From positions 1 to 32,928 of the forward strand of contig JANQOA010000249.1 in assembly GCA_028279305.1 (NCBI GenBank): a DNA stretch of 32,928 nt, given 5' to 3'. This stretch comes from Pseudomonadales bacterium. Lineage in GTDB: Bacteria > Pseudomonadota > Gammaproteobacteria > Pseudomonadales > Azotimanducaceae. The number at the start of each line of letters is the position of its first letter. Position 1 is the first letter of the stretch. The notes under the pieces were generated by a model. That model was not told the origin of the DNA, ran no database searches, and saw only the letters and a program-made list of their open reading frames with translations. Both the position numbers and the translations under genes were made by a program. Shown here in pieces: positions 26,079 through 32,928 of the stretch.

Positions 26079-26927
26079 TCAGGACGCGATAAAATCGCGG
26101 ATTACGCGGAATGTTTCCTCCGGCTTGTCACGCCAGGGGCCATGCCCGGTACCCGCTATTGTAACAAATTGGACCACGTCTTGCGGCAGCCGTTCGGCAA
26201 TATCGGCGGCGTCCTGCAGCGGTGTTATGGGGTCTGTATCACCCGCCAGCACCAGCGTGGGCACCGCGATACGGTGCAGATCTTTGCGCAGATCCATACG
26301 GTGCCAGATGCCGTCCAGATTGTGGAACGCTTTGGCCAGCAGCGGGCGGAAAATCACCGTATTCCGCGCAGCCTGCGGGGTGGTGGTGTACAGGGGCATG
26401 CACTTTTCGGCAAATTCAGCACTGCTCTCAGCGGTAACTTTCTGCTTCAGCATCACCCTCGCGGCTGCCTCCGCTTCAGCGCCGCCGAGGCGGCGGAACT
26501 CACTCAGCGAACGGTCAACGTCAAGCCGCGCCTGGGTGCTGGCGAGGATAAGTTTGGCGGCATGGTCCGGGTATCGGATGCCGTACGCCATGGCAACAAA
26601 ACCGCCGCCGGACACACCGAGCACAATGGGTTTTTCGATATCCAGTATCCGGCAGAATTCAACAAGGTCGTCAGCCCATGCATCCAGGCTGAAATCAGCG
26701 CCGGGTTCGTCGTCCGAACGGCCCGCCCCGCACAGGTCCAGGTAAATTATCCGCGCGGTGTCCCGCAGCACGGAAAAATCCGGCTTGAATATGGAATGAT
26801 CCGAATTGCCCGGCGCGCCGTGAATCAGAATGAGGGTCGGCAGTTGTGACAGGTCCGCCCCTGCAACCACCCATTCAGGCCCTTCAACGTCAAAAAACAG
26901 GCGCTTGTTGTTGACTTCGATCTTCAC
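26079..26927 (-). CDS. Alpha/beta hydrolase (proline iminopeptidase-like)
   Basis: A 282-residue alpha/beta-fold hydrolase. Catalytic residues are visible: nucleophile Ser106 in LGVSGGGF, acid Asp232 in AGDTDPITP and His262 in GTGHGPW; HGAPG at 36-40 supplies the oxyanion hole. The LDLCGAGRSDDEP stretch is typical of the proline-iminopeptidase / haloperoxidase branch. The substrate is unknown. The start is GTG with AGGGG upstream. It follows the pyrophosphatase by 25 nt on the same strand. Confidence 0.93.
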   Translation of the reverse strand: MKIEVNNKRLFFDVEGPEWVVAGADLSQLPTLILIHGAPGNSDHSIFKPDFSVLRDTARIIYLDLCGAGRSDDEPGADFSLDAWADDLVEFCRILDIEKPIVLGVSGGGFVAMAYGIRYPDHAAKLILASTQARLDVDRSLSEFRRLGGAEAEAAARVMLKQKVTAESSAEFAEKCMPLYTTTPQAARNTVIFRPLLAKAFHNLDGIWHRMDLRKDLHRIAVPTLVLAGDTDPITPLQDAADIAERLPQDVVQFVTIAGTGHGPWRDKPEETFRVIRDFIAS

Positions 26928-26952
26928 AGCAAACCCCTGTTGACGGCGGCGG

Positions 26953-27480
26953 TTACCCCGCCGCCCGCTCCATGGCTTCGCGGATCATCAGTTTTGCTTC
27001 CGCGGCGTCCCCCCAGCGGTCAACCTCCACCCACTTGCCGCCTTCCAGATCTTTGTAGTGCTGAAAGAAGTGGGATATCTGGTCCAGGGTGATCTGGGGC
27101 AGATCCTTAACCTCGTTGACGGTTTCGTAACGCCGGGTCAGCTTAACGGACGGTACGGCAATCACTTTTTCGTCCTGGCCGGCTTCATCGGTCATGATCA
27201 ACACGCCGATCGGCCGGCAGTTGATCACCGCACCCGGCGTAATGGCACGGGTGCTGGCCACCAGCACGTCGATGGGATCACCGTCGTCGGACAGCGTGTG
27301 GGGTACAAACCCGTAGTTGCCCGGATAGCGCATGGAGGTGTAGAGGAAGCGGTCGACAAACAGGGCGCCGGAGGCTTTGTCCATTTCGTATTTAATGGGC
27401 TCGCCGCCCACCGGCACTTCGATGACTACATTTATATCGTTGGGCGCATCCTGCCCAACCGCAATGGCTTCCAGTTGCAA
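26953..27480 (-). CDS. ppa: Inorganic pyrophosphatase (family I)
   Basis: Hydrolyses pyrophosphate to two phosphates in the cytosol, pulling biosynthetic reactions forward. The 175-residue length and sequence match the E. coli-type soluble enzyme: [40 protein letters not shown], the metal site [30 protein letters not shown] and [15 protein letters not shown]. The best start is TTG at 27480, giving [11 protein letters not shown] and the expected N-terminal length, with AGGA 7 nt upstream; no in-frame ATG lies nearby. It sits 30 nt after the DUF899 gene. It would also serve the pyrophosphate-releasing prenyl transfers fed by the MVA operon, as in any cell. Confidence 0.96.
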   Translation of the reverse strand: MQLEAIAVGQDAPNDINVVIEVPVGGEPIKYEMDKASGALFVDRFLYTSMRYPGNYGFVPHTLSDDGDPIDVLVASTRAITPGAVINCRPIGVLIMTDEAGQDEKVIAVPSVKLTRRYETVNEVKDLPQITLDQISHFFQHYKDLEGGKWVEVDRWGDAAEAKLMIREAMERAAG

Positions 27481-27510
27481 ATTGAATTCCTGCTCATGAT
27501 CTGTCGCGGT

Positions 27511-28164
27511 TCAGTCATTGTAGTTTAGCCGGGGCATGAAGTCTGCGCGGCCTTCCGGTAACAGGTCAAAAAAGCTCCACAGCGGCCACAGGCTGTCGAC
27601 GTGCCTGGGGTGTCCGCCGGAGGGTGCAAAAAACAGCTCAGAATTCCAGAAGTGCCGCACCCCGTCGTCACTTTTCACAAACACGTTACACATGGGCAGC
27701 TGGGCGCCATTCGGCATTTCACTCCGGTAGTCCGCGGCGTAGGTGTTGCCGGCGGCGGAAACCCAGGGTATGTCCTGCCAGCCCCGGGCTTCTACCAGCT
27801 CCGCCAGGCGCGGGTAAGGGCTGCGCGCCGCCACCACCAGCGCGGTGCGTTGGTTAATGTGTTTCAGCTGGCCGTTCAGACTGTCCATGAAGGCGCTGCA
27901 CATAGGGCAGGGATGCTCATCTTCCGGCCCGTACATATAGCTGTAGATGATCAGGCTGTTGTGGGCGCCGAACAGTCCGCTGAGGGTCACCTCTCCGTCA
28001 GCGCCGGTGAAGGTGTAGTCCGCGGCAGGCCCTCCCGGCGGTAACTGGCGCCGCAGTTGCGCCACCTGTTCGATCTGTTCGCGCAGGGCGGCTTCCGCAG
28101 CCAGCAGTTCGTTGCGTTTCTGCCGGTATGCGGCACTTTCACCGGGAAATTGAATATCGGACAT
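27511..28164 (-). CDS. DUF899 thioredoxin-fold protein
   Basis: A 217-residue protein of the DUF899 / AhpC-TSA-like group with a thioredoxin fold. It opens with a helical stretch (RQKRNELLAAEAALREQIEQVAQLRRQLPPG) and has HPCPMCSAFMD with the Cys pair CPMC in the active-site position, then FFDLLPEGRADF at the end. Function is unknown; a redox role is likely. The frame extends to an ATG at 28209, but ATG 28164 has a near-perfect AGGAGG 8 nt upstream and is preferred. It heads the minus-strand run DUF899 > ppa > hydrolase > SpoIIAA-like. Confidence 0.9.
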   Translation of the reverse strand: MSDIQFPGESAAYRQKRNELLAAEAALREQIEQVAQLRRQLPPGGPAADYTFTGADGEVTLSGLFGAHNSLIIYSYMYGPEDEHPCPMCSAFMDSLNGQLKHINQRTALVVAARSPYPRLAELVEARGWQDIPWVSAAGNTYAADYRSEMPNGAQLPMCNVFVKSDDGVRHFWNSELFFAPSGGHPRHVDSLWPLWSFFDLLPEGRADFMPRLNYND

Positions 28165-28209
28165 AGTAGCGGCCTCCTGTGGCAGTTGAGGATCTGCAGG
28201 GTCGGACAT

Positions 28210-28245
28210 AGCAGATACAACAGATTTAGCAGATATAACAGATGT
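28210..28245. repeat. Two tandem 18-bp direct repeats
   Basis: Two adjacent copies of AGCAGATA(C/T)AACAGAT(T/G)T at 28210-28227 and 28228-28245, differing at two bases, lie upstream of the DUF899 start, in AT-richer DNA than the surroundings. They may be a binding site for a regulator or a slippage product. Apart from this and the promoter at 28392, the 302-nt gap 28165-28466 shows nothing that I can name. Confidence 0.6.
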
Positions 28246-28391
28246 ATGGATTGACGTTTGCCGCGGCGGAATCCGGACATATAAACCGGCACGCGGGCGC
28301 CGCGCAGGGCTCGTTGACGCCCGACCGCCGCCTTTCAGGTGCGGCCGCCTGTTAATATCAGTTTGACTTCACAAATTTTCTGCCGCACTTG

Positions 28392-28421
28392 TTGACAACA
28401 AGACGGGTTAAGGCGCACTAT
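28392..28421 (+). promoter_or_regulatory. Sigma-70-type promoter with overlapping palindrome
   Basis: A perfect TTGACA at 28392-28397 is followed after 18 nt by CACTAT (28416-28421), a partial -10. The -10 lies in the palindrome GCGCA-CTA-TGCGC (about 28413-28425), which would suit a repressor operator. Transcription would start about 40 nt before the ORF at 28467. Confidence is moderate because the -10 match is only half. Confidence 0.5.
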
Positions 28422-28466
28422 GCGCGCCCGGAATAAACAACTCGTTACGGAGTTTGCAGACAAATC

Positions 28467-28637
28467 ATGAATCGCACCTGGCACAACATCACTACCTCAC
28501 GCGCTGGCACCGGCGTGCTGCGTGGTGCTGTGTGCATTGCCGTTGCGCAACTGCCGGCCCAGGTCACCCATCTGACCAGCCATATGGGCAACGTAGGCAA
28601 AGACTTTGCGCATGGCGGTGGAGGCTCAGACGGTTAG
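28467..28637 (+). CDS. Small ORF of 56 residues with Gly-rich tail
   Basis: Short frame between a promoter-like sequence and a strong terminator. The product has a basic N-terminal part with a mildly hydrophobic centre (GAVCIAVAQLPA), then VTHLTSHMGNVGKDFAHGG and ends in GGGGSDG. No family is recognised. ACGGAG lies about 10 nt before the ATG. The gene may encode a small peptide such as a precursor peptide, a leader peptide for the downstream MFS gene, or be part of a non-coding RNA; the sequence does not decide. No maturase gene of a RiPP system is adjacent. Confidence 0.45.
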   Translation: MNRTWHNITTSRAGTGVLRGAVCIAVAQLPAQVTHLTSHMGNVGKDFAHGGGGSDG

Positions 28638-28661
28638 TTTTGACACCATACAGGTTTCAAA

Positions 28662-28695
28662 AACCCCGAAGAGCCGCAAGCCTTCGGGGTTTTTT
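28662..28695 (+). terminator. Rho-independent terminator (or attenuator)
   Basis: A 10-bp perfect stem AACCCCGAAG / CTTCGGGGTT with a 10-nt loop is followed by TTTTTT. It begins 24 nt after the small ORF's stop and ends 82 nt before the MFS start codon. It is a strong terminator, and its place after a short ORF and before a transporter also fits attenuation. No clear antiterminator partner was found. Confidence 0.85.
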
Positions 28696-28777
28696 CGTTT
28701 CAGGGCCGAAAAAAGTCAACCGGACGCCTGCCGGGCGGGGTTGTCACGGGACATAAACAGGGTTGCAAGGAAGAAAA

Positions 28778-30022
28778 ATGAACTATGAACAGAGATTAAG
28801 CCGCAACGTGAAACGCACGTTGTGGGTCGGGTTCTTCCAGGTGTTTCTGGTCATCCTGCCCGTGGCCGTGCCTTTCTTTCAGAGCAAAGGGCTGTCCATG
28901 CAGGAGGTGTTCAGCCTGCAGGCGTTGTTCGGCTTGGTGGTGTTGTTAACCGAAGTGCCTTCGGGTTACCTGGCGGATGTGCTGGGCCGCAAGAATACCC
29001 TGGTTGTCGGCGTGGTGATCGCGGCGCTGGGACATTCCAGTCTGCTGGTGGCTGAAGGGTTCTGGACCCTGGCGGTGTTTGAGGTGCTGCTCGGTTTAAG
29101 CCACTCGCTGATATCCGGCGCTGATCTGGCGCTGTTGTACGACACGGAGCTGGCGTTGGGCCAGAGCGAAGAGCAGCAGCGGCAGGTGGTGGGCAAGCTT
29201 TATTCCGCGCGCACGTTTTCCGAGGCGCTGGCGGGGCTGGGTTGTACCGCAGTGCTGGTGTGGGCCGGTTTCACCGAACTGATTTACCTGCAGGTGCTGG
29301 TGGGCTGGATACCCGTGCTGCTGGTGCTGCGGCTGGTGGAACCGCCGGGCAAACGCCTGGAGGGCGGCAGCCATGCTGAAAACATGGTGCAGATCATGCG
29401 TTATCTGCTGAACCACAGTGCCGTGTTGCGGCTCGTGCTGCTGGCGCTTTCGATCTGGAGCCTGACCACATTTTACGCGGTCTGGCTGCTGCAGAAGCTG
29501 TGGCAGATCCAGGGCATCGAGCTGGCTCACTTCGGTTACCTGTGGGGCGGGCTGACCCTGCTGGCGGCGGTGGCGGGGCGCTGGGCGCACAAAGCGGAAG
29601 AGGTGCTGGGCGCGCGCACGGTGCTGGCATTGATAGGGCTGGCACCGGCGCTGGGTTACCTGGGCATGGAATCGCTCGGCGTTGTGGGTGGCTTGTTAGC
29701 CAGCACCACGTTCTTCATCGCCCGCGGTTTTGGTCTGGTCATCCTGCGGGATGCATTGAACAAACGGGTACCCAGTGAGTTTCGCGCCACCGCCAACTCA
29801 ATTGCCAGCTTCGGCTTCCGCGGTGCTTTTGTGTTGACCGGTCCGTTGGTGGGATACGCCTTCGATCTGTGGGGGATGACCACCACCGTGACCCTGCTGG
29901 CGGTAGTGACGCTGGTGATATTTGCCGGCCTGATCCTGCCGCTGATCGGTGCGGTGGGGGCGTTGCCGCGGCCGCCGGCAGCGGAGCCTGAATGTGTGGC
30001 GCAGGCAGAAGCGGACAGTTAG
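28778..30022 (+). CDS. MFS transporter
   Basis: Major facilitator superfamily permease of 414 residues, 12 hydrophobic segments expected. Motif A is seen in loop 2-3 as GYLADVLGRKNTL at about 68-80. The central loop is at about 190-205 (LRLVEPPGKRLEGG), and the second half begins at about 215. The substrate cannot be deduced; the family includes drug and metabolite exporters. ATG 28778 is chosen because AAGGAAG lies 5 nt upstream; the frame is open a little further to a TTG at 28763. The gene follows the small ORF and its terminator, so its transcription may need read-through or a second promoter that I cannot see. Confidence 0.9.
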   Translation: MNYEQRLSRNVKRTLWVGFFQVFLVILPVAVPFFQSKGLSMQEVFSLQALFGLVVLLTEVPSGYLADVLGRKNTLVVGVVIAALGHSSLLVAEGFWTLAVFEVLLGLSHSLISGADLALLYDTELALGQSEEQQRQVVGKLYSARTFSEALAGLGCTAVLVWAGFTELIYLQVLVGWIPVLLVLRLVEPPGKRLEGGSHAENMVQIMRYLLNHSAVLRLVLLALSIWSLTTFYAVWLLQKLWQIQGIELAHFGYLWGGLTLLAAVAGRWAHKAEEVLGARTVLALIGLAPALGYLGMESLGVVGGLLASTTFFIARGFGLVILRDALNKRVPSEFRATANSIASFGFRGAFVLTGPLVGYAFDLWGMTTTVTLLAVVTLVIFAGLILPLIGAVGALPRPPAAEPECVAQAEADS

Positions 30023-30091
30023 GGAGCCGGGCCCGAAAAAGGCCGTCGAGGTCCGGTGTATTGACAATGGGCAACAACTAAGGAGGTAGCC

Positions 30092-30283
30092 ATGGTCATT
30101 GAAGAAAAGGACAGCCGGGTGCAGCAGACGCAGCGTGCCCACCGTCGCCGCCGTGAAGGCGTCGAATACAAACTGCGGGTCATCCCCGGCTCGGACGGTT
30201 TGTTGGAACTGGTTGAGGTGCGTGAGCCCAACCTGTTTATCGAGTGGGCCAGACTGGTTCAGCTCACCGGCTGGCATGCCTAG
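30092..30283 (+). CDS. Small unknown protein, 63 residues
   Basis: A 63-residue soluble, unrecognised protein. The N-terminal half is highly charged and basic (QQTQRAHRRRREGVEYK), the C-terminal half amphipathic with two acidic clusters (LLELVEVREPN, then LFIEWARLVQLTGWHA). TAAGGAGGT lies 5 nt before the ATG, almost the full anti-Shine-Dalgarno complement, and a strong terminator follows the stop, so high expression is likely. It lies between the MFS gene and convergent fbiC; whether it belongs with either is unknown. Confidence 0.7.
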   Translation: MVIEEKDSRVQQTQRAHRRRREGVEYKLRVIPGSDGLLELVEVREPNLFIEWARLVQLTGWHA

Positions 30284-30286
30284 CCT

Positions 30287-30304
30287 CGGATCTGTCCAGA
30301 TCCG
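30287..30304. repeat. Hairpin just before the terminator
   Basis: Inverted repeat CGGATCT / AGATCCG with a 4-nt loop, 3 nt after the small gene's stop codon and 3 nt before the terminator stem. Tandem hairpins here could stabilise the 3' end of the transcript. Confidence 0.6.
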
Positions 30305-30307
30305 ATT

Positions 30308-30334
30308 GCCCGGGGGTTTCCCCCGGGCTTTTTT
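30308..30334 (+). terminator. Rho-independent terminator
   Basis: A 9-bp perfect GC-rich stem GCCCGGGGG / CCCCCGGGC with loop TTT is followed by six T's. It ends the transcript of the 63-residue protein gene and lies before the convergent fbiC stop at 30406. Confidence 0.95.
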
Positions 30335-30405
30335 GTTCTGTTCTGTTACCCCGGAGTATCTCCGAGTATGCCGGACGGGTTCAGCAAGCGGTAATGCCCG
30401 CTGCC

Positions 30406-32910
30406 TCAACCGCCGGATACATTAACCGTATCGATCAGGTCGTTGCGCACCAGGCTGGCGGATGGGCGCTTGCGCTCGTACTTGCGCGCCGGCGTGTTAA
30501 TGATGTCCGTCAGCGCACCGGCCTGCAAACCGGCCTGCTCCCGTTCACGGCTGACATCCCGGTAAATGGTGGAACGCTGGCGCGGGTTGCGGTTCAGGCT
30601 GCCGATGATACGGCGCATCTGTTCCGAAGAGGTTTCCTGGCCGTGCTGGGTACCCGCGGCGCGGCTGATGGATTCGTTCATCAGGGTGCCGCCGAGGTCG
30701 TTACAGCCGGCATTCAAGCAGCCTTTGACCCCCTGGTGGCCCATTTTGACCCAACTGGTCTGGATATTGTGGATGTAGCCGTGCAGGGCCAGGCGCGCCA
30801 CCGAGTGCATGAGGATGGCCTCGCGGAACGTCGGGCCTTTGCGGGCTTTGCCTTTCAGATACATGGGTGCTTCCATGTGCACAAACGGCAGCGGTACAAA
30901 CTCGGTAAAACCGCCGGTGCGGGCCTGCAGATCCCGTACCCGCAGCAGATGGCGGGCCCAGTGCCGGTAACCTTCCACGTGGCCGTACATGATGGTGGCG
31001 GTGGTGTTGAAGCCGACCTGGTGGGCGGCTTCCATAACCTCCAGCCATTGGCTGGTGTTGATCTTGTCCGCGCAGATGACCGCGCGCACTTCGTCGTCCA
31101 GAATCTCCGCCGCGGTGCCGGGCAGGGTGCCCAGGCCGGCTGCTTTTAACATCTCCAGGTACGGTACCAGTTCCATGTCCAGGGTGGCTGCACCCTGCCA
31201 CACCTCCAGCGGTGAAAAGGCATGTATGTGCATGTCCGGAACCGCGGCTTTGACGGTACGCAGGATGTTGACGTAAGTATCCCCGGTATATTCGGGATGG
31301 ATACCCCCCTGCATGCAGACTTCCGTGGCGCCGCGGGACCAGGCTTCCTGCACCCGCCGCGCAATTTCCTCCTCTGACAGATCGTAAGGCCGGCCGCGCA
31401 GGTTCTCCGCCAGTTTGCCTTTGGAAAAAGCGCAGAACTGGCATTTGAAGTAGCAGATATTGGTGTAGTTGATGTTGCGGTTGACGACAAAACTCACGGT
31501 GTCGCCGTTCACCTGCCGGCGCAGCCGGTCTGCGGCCTGCACCACCGCGGTTAAGTCATCGCCGCGGGCGCGGAACAGGCGGATGATGTCCGCCTCCTGC
31601 AGCGGCTCGCCGGCGTCGGCTTGCTGCAGAATGGTGCTGATGTCCCCGGACACCTGCCGCGGCGCATCCATGATGGCGGTCATGACCTCTTCCGGCGGCG
31701 CGGTGTCGATGTCTCCCGGGCACCAGTCGTCGGTGCGCGGGTAGCCTTCAGCGTCAATCATCTCCAGAATGCGCTCGTGCAGGTCCGGGTGGGCCCAACG
31801 GTCCAGCTCGGTGGCGTACTGCGGATATATGGTCAGCCGTTCAGTCAGGTACTTGCCGGCGGCGGCGGTTTCCCGCCGCAGGTCTTCCAGGTGCGGCCAG
31901 GGCGCTTCGGGATTTACAAAATCCGGTGTCACGGGAGACACACCGCCCCAGTCGTTAATGCCGGCGTGCACAATCTGCGGCAGGACACCCGGGCTGAGGT
32001 TGGGGGGCGCCTGAATGCTCATGTCAGGGCCAAACAGAATGCGTGCGACGGCAATGGTCCACAACAGCTCGTTTAAGTCCGGTTCCGGCGCGTTGACCAT
32101 TTTTGTTTCCGGCTTGGCGCGGAAATTCTGCACAATAATTTCCTGGATATGGCCGTATTCTTCTTGTATCGCCCGCAGTGCCAGCAGGCTTTCAATACGT
32201 TCCAGGCGGGTTTCGCCAATGCCGATGAGAATCCCCGTGGTAAACGGCACGTTTGCCATGCCGGCGTTGCGCAGGGTCTGCAGCCGCACCGCGGGGACTT
32301 TGTCCGGTGAACCGTAGTGGGGCATGCCTTTTTCAGTCAGCCGCTCAGCGGCTGATTCCAGCATGATGCCCATGGAAGGTGAAGCGTGGCGCAGTTCAGC
32401 CAGTTCTTCCGGGGTCAGATTCCCGGGATTCAGGTGGGGCAACAGACCGGTTTCCTTAAACACCGCTTCCGCCGCCGCCAGCAGATATTCCGTGGTGGAG
32501 GCATAACCCATCTCAGCCAGGGCTTCGCGGGCGGCTTTATAACGCAGTTCGGGTTTTTCTCCCAGGGTAAACAGAGCCTCTTTGCAACCCATGGTCTGAC
32601 CGTGGCGGGCTACTTCCAGGACCTCTTCCAGGGTCATATAGGGGGCTTTCAGCTTCCGCGGCACCTGCGCAAATGTGCAGTAATGACAGACATCCCGGCA
32701 CAGGTGGGTGAGCGGGATAAACACCTTTCTGGAGTAGGTGACCACATTGTTAAAGCCGCGGTCGCGCAGCTGCTGGGCAACGTCCGCCAGCGCCCGGGTG
32801 TCGCCGCAATCCGCCAGCAGCATGGCTTCCTCGTCGCTGGGGGACTGCCCCTGCAGCGCGCGCTGCAGAATGGATGCCGTAACGGCAGGTAGGTTAGACG
32901 GGTTTGTCAT
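30406..32910 (-). CDS. fbiC: FO synthase, fused CofG-CofH (FbiC)
   Basis: Makes the deazaflavin FO, the chromophore of coenzyme F420, from tyrosine and a pyrimidine intermediate by two radical-SAM reactions. The 834-residue protein contains both halves. The N-terminal, CofG-like half has Cys71-x3-Cys75-x2-Cys78 in HLCRDVCHYCTF. The C-terminal, CofH-like half has Cys486-x3-Cys490-x2-Cys493 in NICYFKCQFCAF, plus CMQGGIHP. Both iron-sulfur clusters are therefore intact. The fused form is typical of Actinobacteria; Gram-negative hosts carry it rarely. AAGG lies before the ATG at 32910, 18 nt from the window end. fbiA, fbiB and fbiD are not in this window, so the rest of the pathway must lie elsewhere. 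Confidence 0.97.
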   Translation of the reverse strand: MTNPSNLPAVTASILQRALQGQSPSDEEAMLLADCGDTRALADVAQQLRDRGFNNVVTYSRKVFIPLTHLCRDVCHYCTFAQVPRKLKAPYMTLEEVLEVARHGQTMGCKEALFTLGEKPELRYKAAREALAEMGYASTTEYLLAAAEAVFKETGLLPHLNPGNLTPEELAELRHASPSMGIMLESAAERLTEKGMPHYGSPDKVPAVRLQTLRNAGMANVPFTTGILIGIGETRLERIESLLALRAIQEEYGHIQEIIVQNFRAKPETKMVNAPEPDLNELLWTIAVARILFGPDMSIQAPPNLSPGVLPQIVHAGINDWGGVSPVTPDFVNPEAPWPHLEDLRRETAAAGKYLTERLTIYPQYATELDRWAHPDLHERILEMIDAEGYPRTDDWCPGDIDTAPPEEVMTAIMDAPRQVSGDISTILQQADAGEPLQEADIIRLFRARGDDLTAVVQAADRLRRQVNGDTVSFVVNRNINYTNICYFKCQFCAFSKGKLAENLRGRPYDLSEEEIARRVQEAWSRGATEVCMQGGIHPEYTGDTYVNILRTVKAAVPDMHIHAFSPLEVWQGAATLDMELVPYLEMLKAAGLGTLPGTAAEILDDEVRAVICADKINTSQWLEVMEAAHQVGFNTTATIMYGHVEGYRHWARHLLRVRDLQARTGGFTEFVPLPFVHMEAPMYLKGKARKGPTFREAILMHSVARLALHGYIHNIQTSWVKMGHQGVKGCLNAGCNDLGGTLMNESISRAAGTQHGQETSSEQMRRIIGSLNRNPRQRSTIYRDVSREREQAGLQAGALTDIINTPARKYERKRPSASLVRNDLIDTVNVSGG

Positions 32911-32928
32911 GGTGACCTTCGCTTAGAT

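Noticed and set aside
28606-28788. Second short plus-strand frame over the terminator
   Set aside because: It reads through the terminator hairpin and has no ribosome site.
30060-30065. TTGACA box before the 63-residue gene
   Set aside because: The matching -10 would fall on the ribosome site and start codon, so it is unlikely to be a promoter for this gene.

Overview
The window is high-GC, densely packed bacterial DNA with about 34 protein genes and no rRNA, tRNA, CRISPR array or transposon that I could recognise. An LptG-type lipopolysaccharide-export permease marks the host as Gram-negative. Operon style and protein sequences look most like an uncultured, possibly marine, gammaproteobacterium; that placement is inference. 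Two traits are unusual for such a host: a mevalonate (MVA) isoprenoid operon and an actinobacterial-style fused FO synthase for cofactor F420.

Region 1 (1-5640, minus strand): a tight operon reads amidase > diphosphomevalonate decarboxylase > phosphomevalonate kinase > a single open frame joining class II HMG-CoA reductase to mevalonate kinase. The last frame runs off the left edge. Together these encode HMG-CoA to isopentenyl diphosphate. The reductase-kinase fusion is the most striking feature of the window.

Region 2 (5715-14514): an APH-like kinase; a GST-like protein translationally coupled to an LLM-class (probably F420-dependent) oxidoreductase; on the minus strand a metallo-beta-lactamase-fold hydrolase, a small membrane protein and a beta-lactamase-type serine hydrolase; then on the plus strand an acyl-CoA dehydrogenase, a fatty acid desaturase, a PPOX-type flavin/F420 oxidoreductase and a double zinc-ribbon protein.

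Region 3 (14559-20947): LptG without LptF beside it, a PLP aminotransferase and a TIM-barrel isomerase on the minus strand; divergently, a Gfo/Idh/MocA dehydrogenase, a second TIM-barrel isomerase and a phytanoyl-CoA-dioxygenase-like enzyme. The last three, with the divergent isomerase, look like a catabolic set for a polyol or sugar-like compound.

Region 4 (20952-28164): single accessory genes: a VOC-DUF952 fusion, an exported NTF2-like protein, two small membrane proteins, a CmcJ/NvfI-type oxygenase, a GNAT acetyltransferase behind an unknown protein, a SpoIIAA-like protein, an alpha/beta hydrolase, inorganic pyrophosphatase and a DUF899 thioredoxin-fold protein.

Region 5 (28165-32928): a short ORF with a good promoter and a strong terminator ahead of an MFS transporter (a possible attenuator or small-peptide gene), a 63-residue unknown protein with a near-perfect ribosome site and its own strong terminator, and convergent fbiC (fused CofG-CofH). 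FbiC, the LLM oxidoreductase and possibly the PPOX protein suggest that the organism makes and uses F420.
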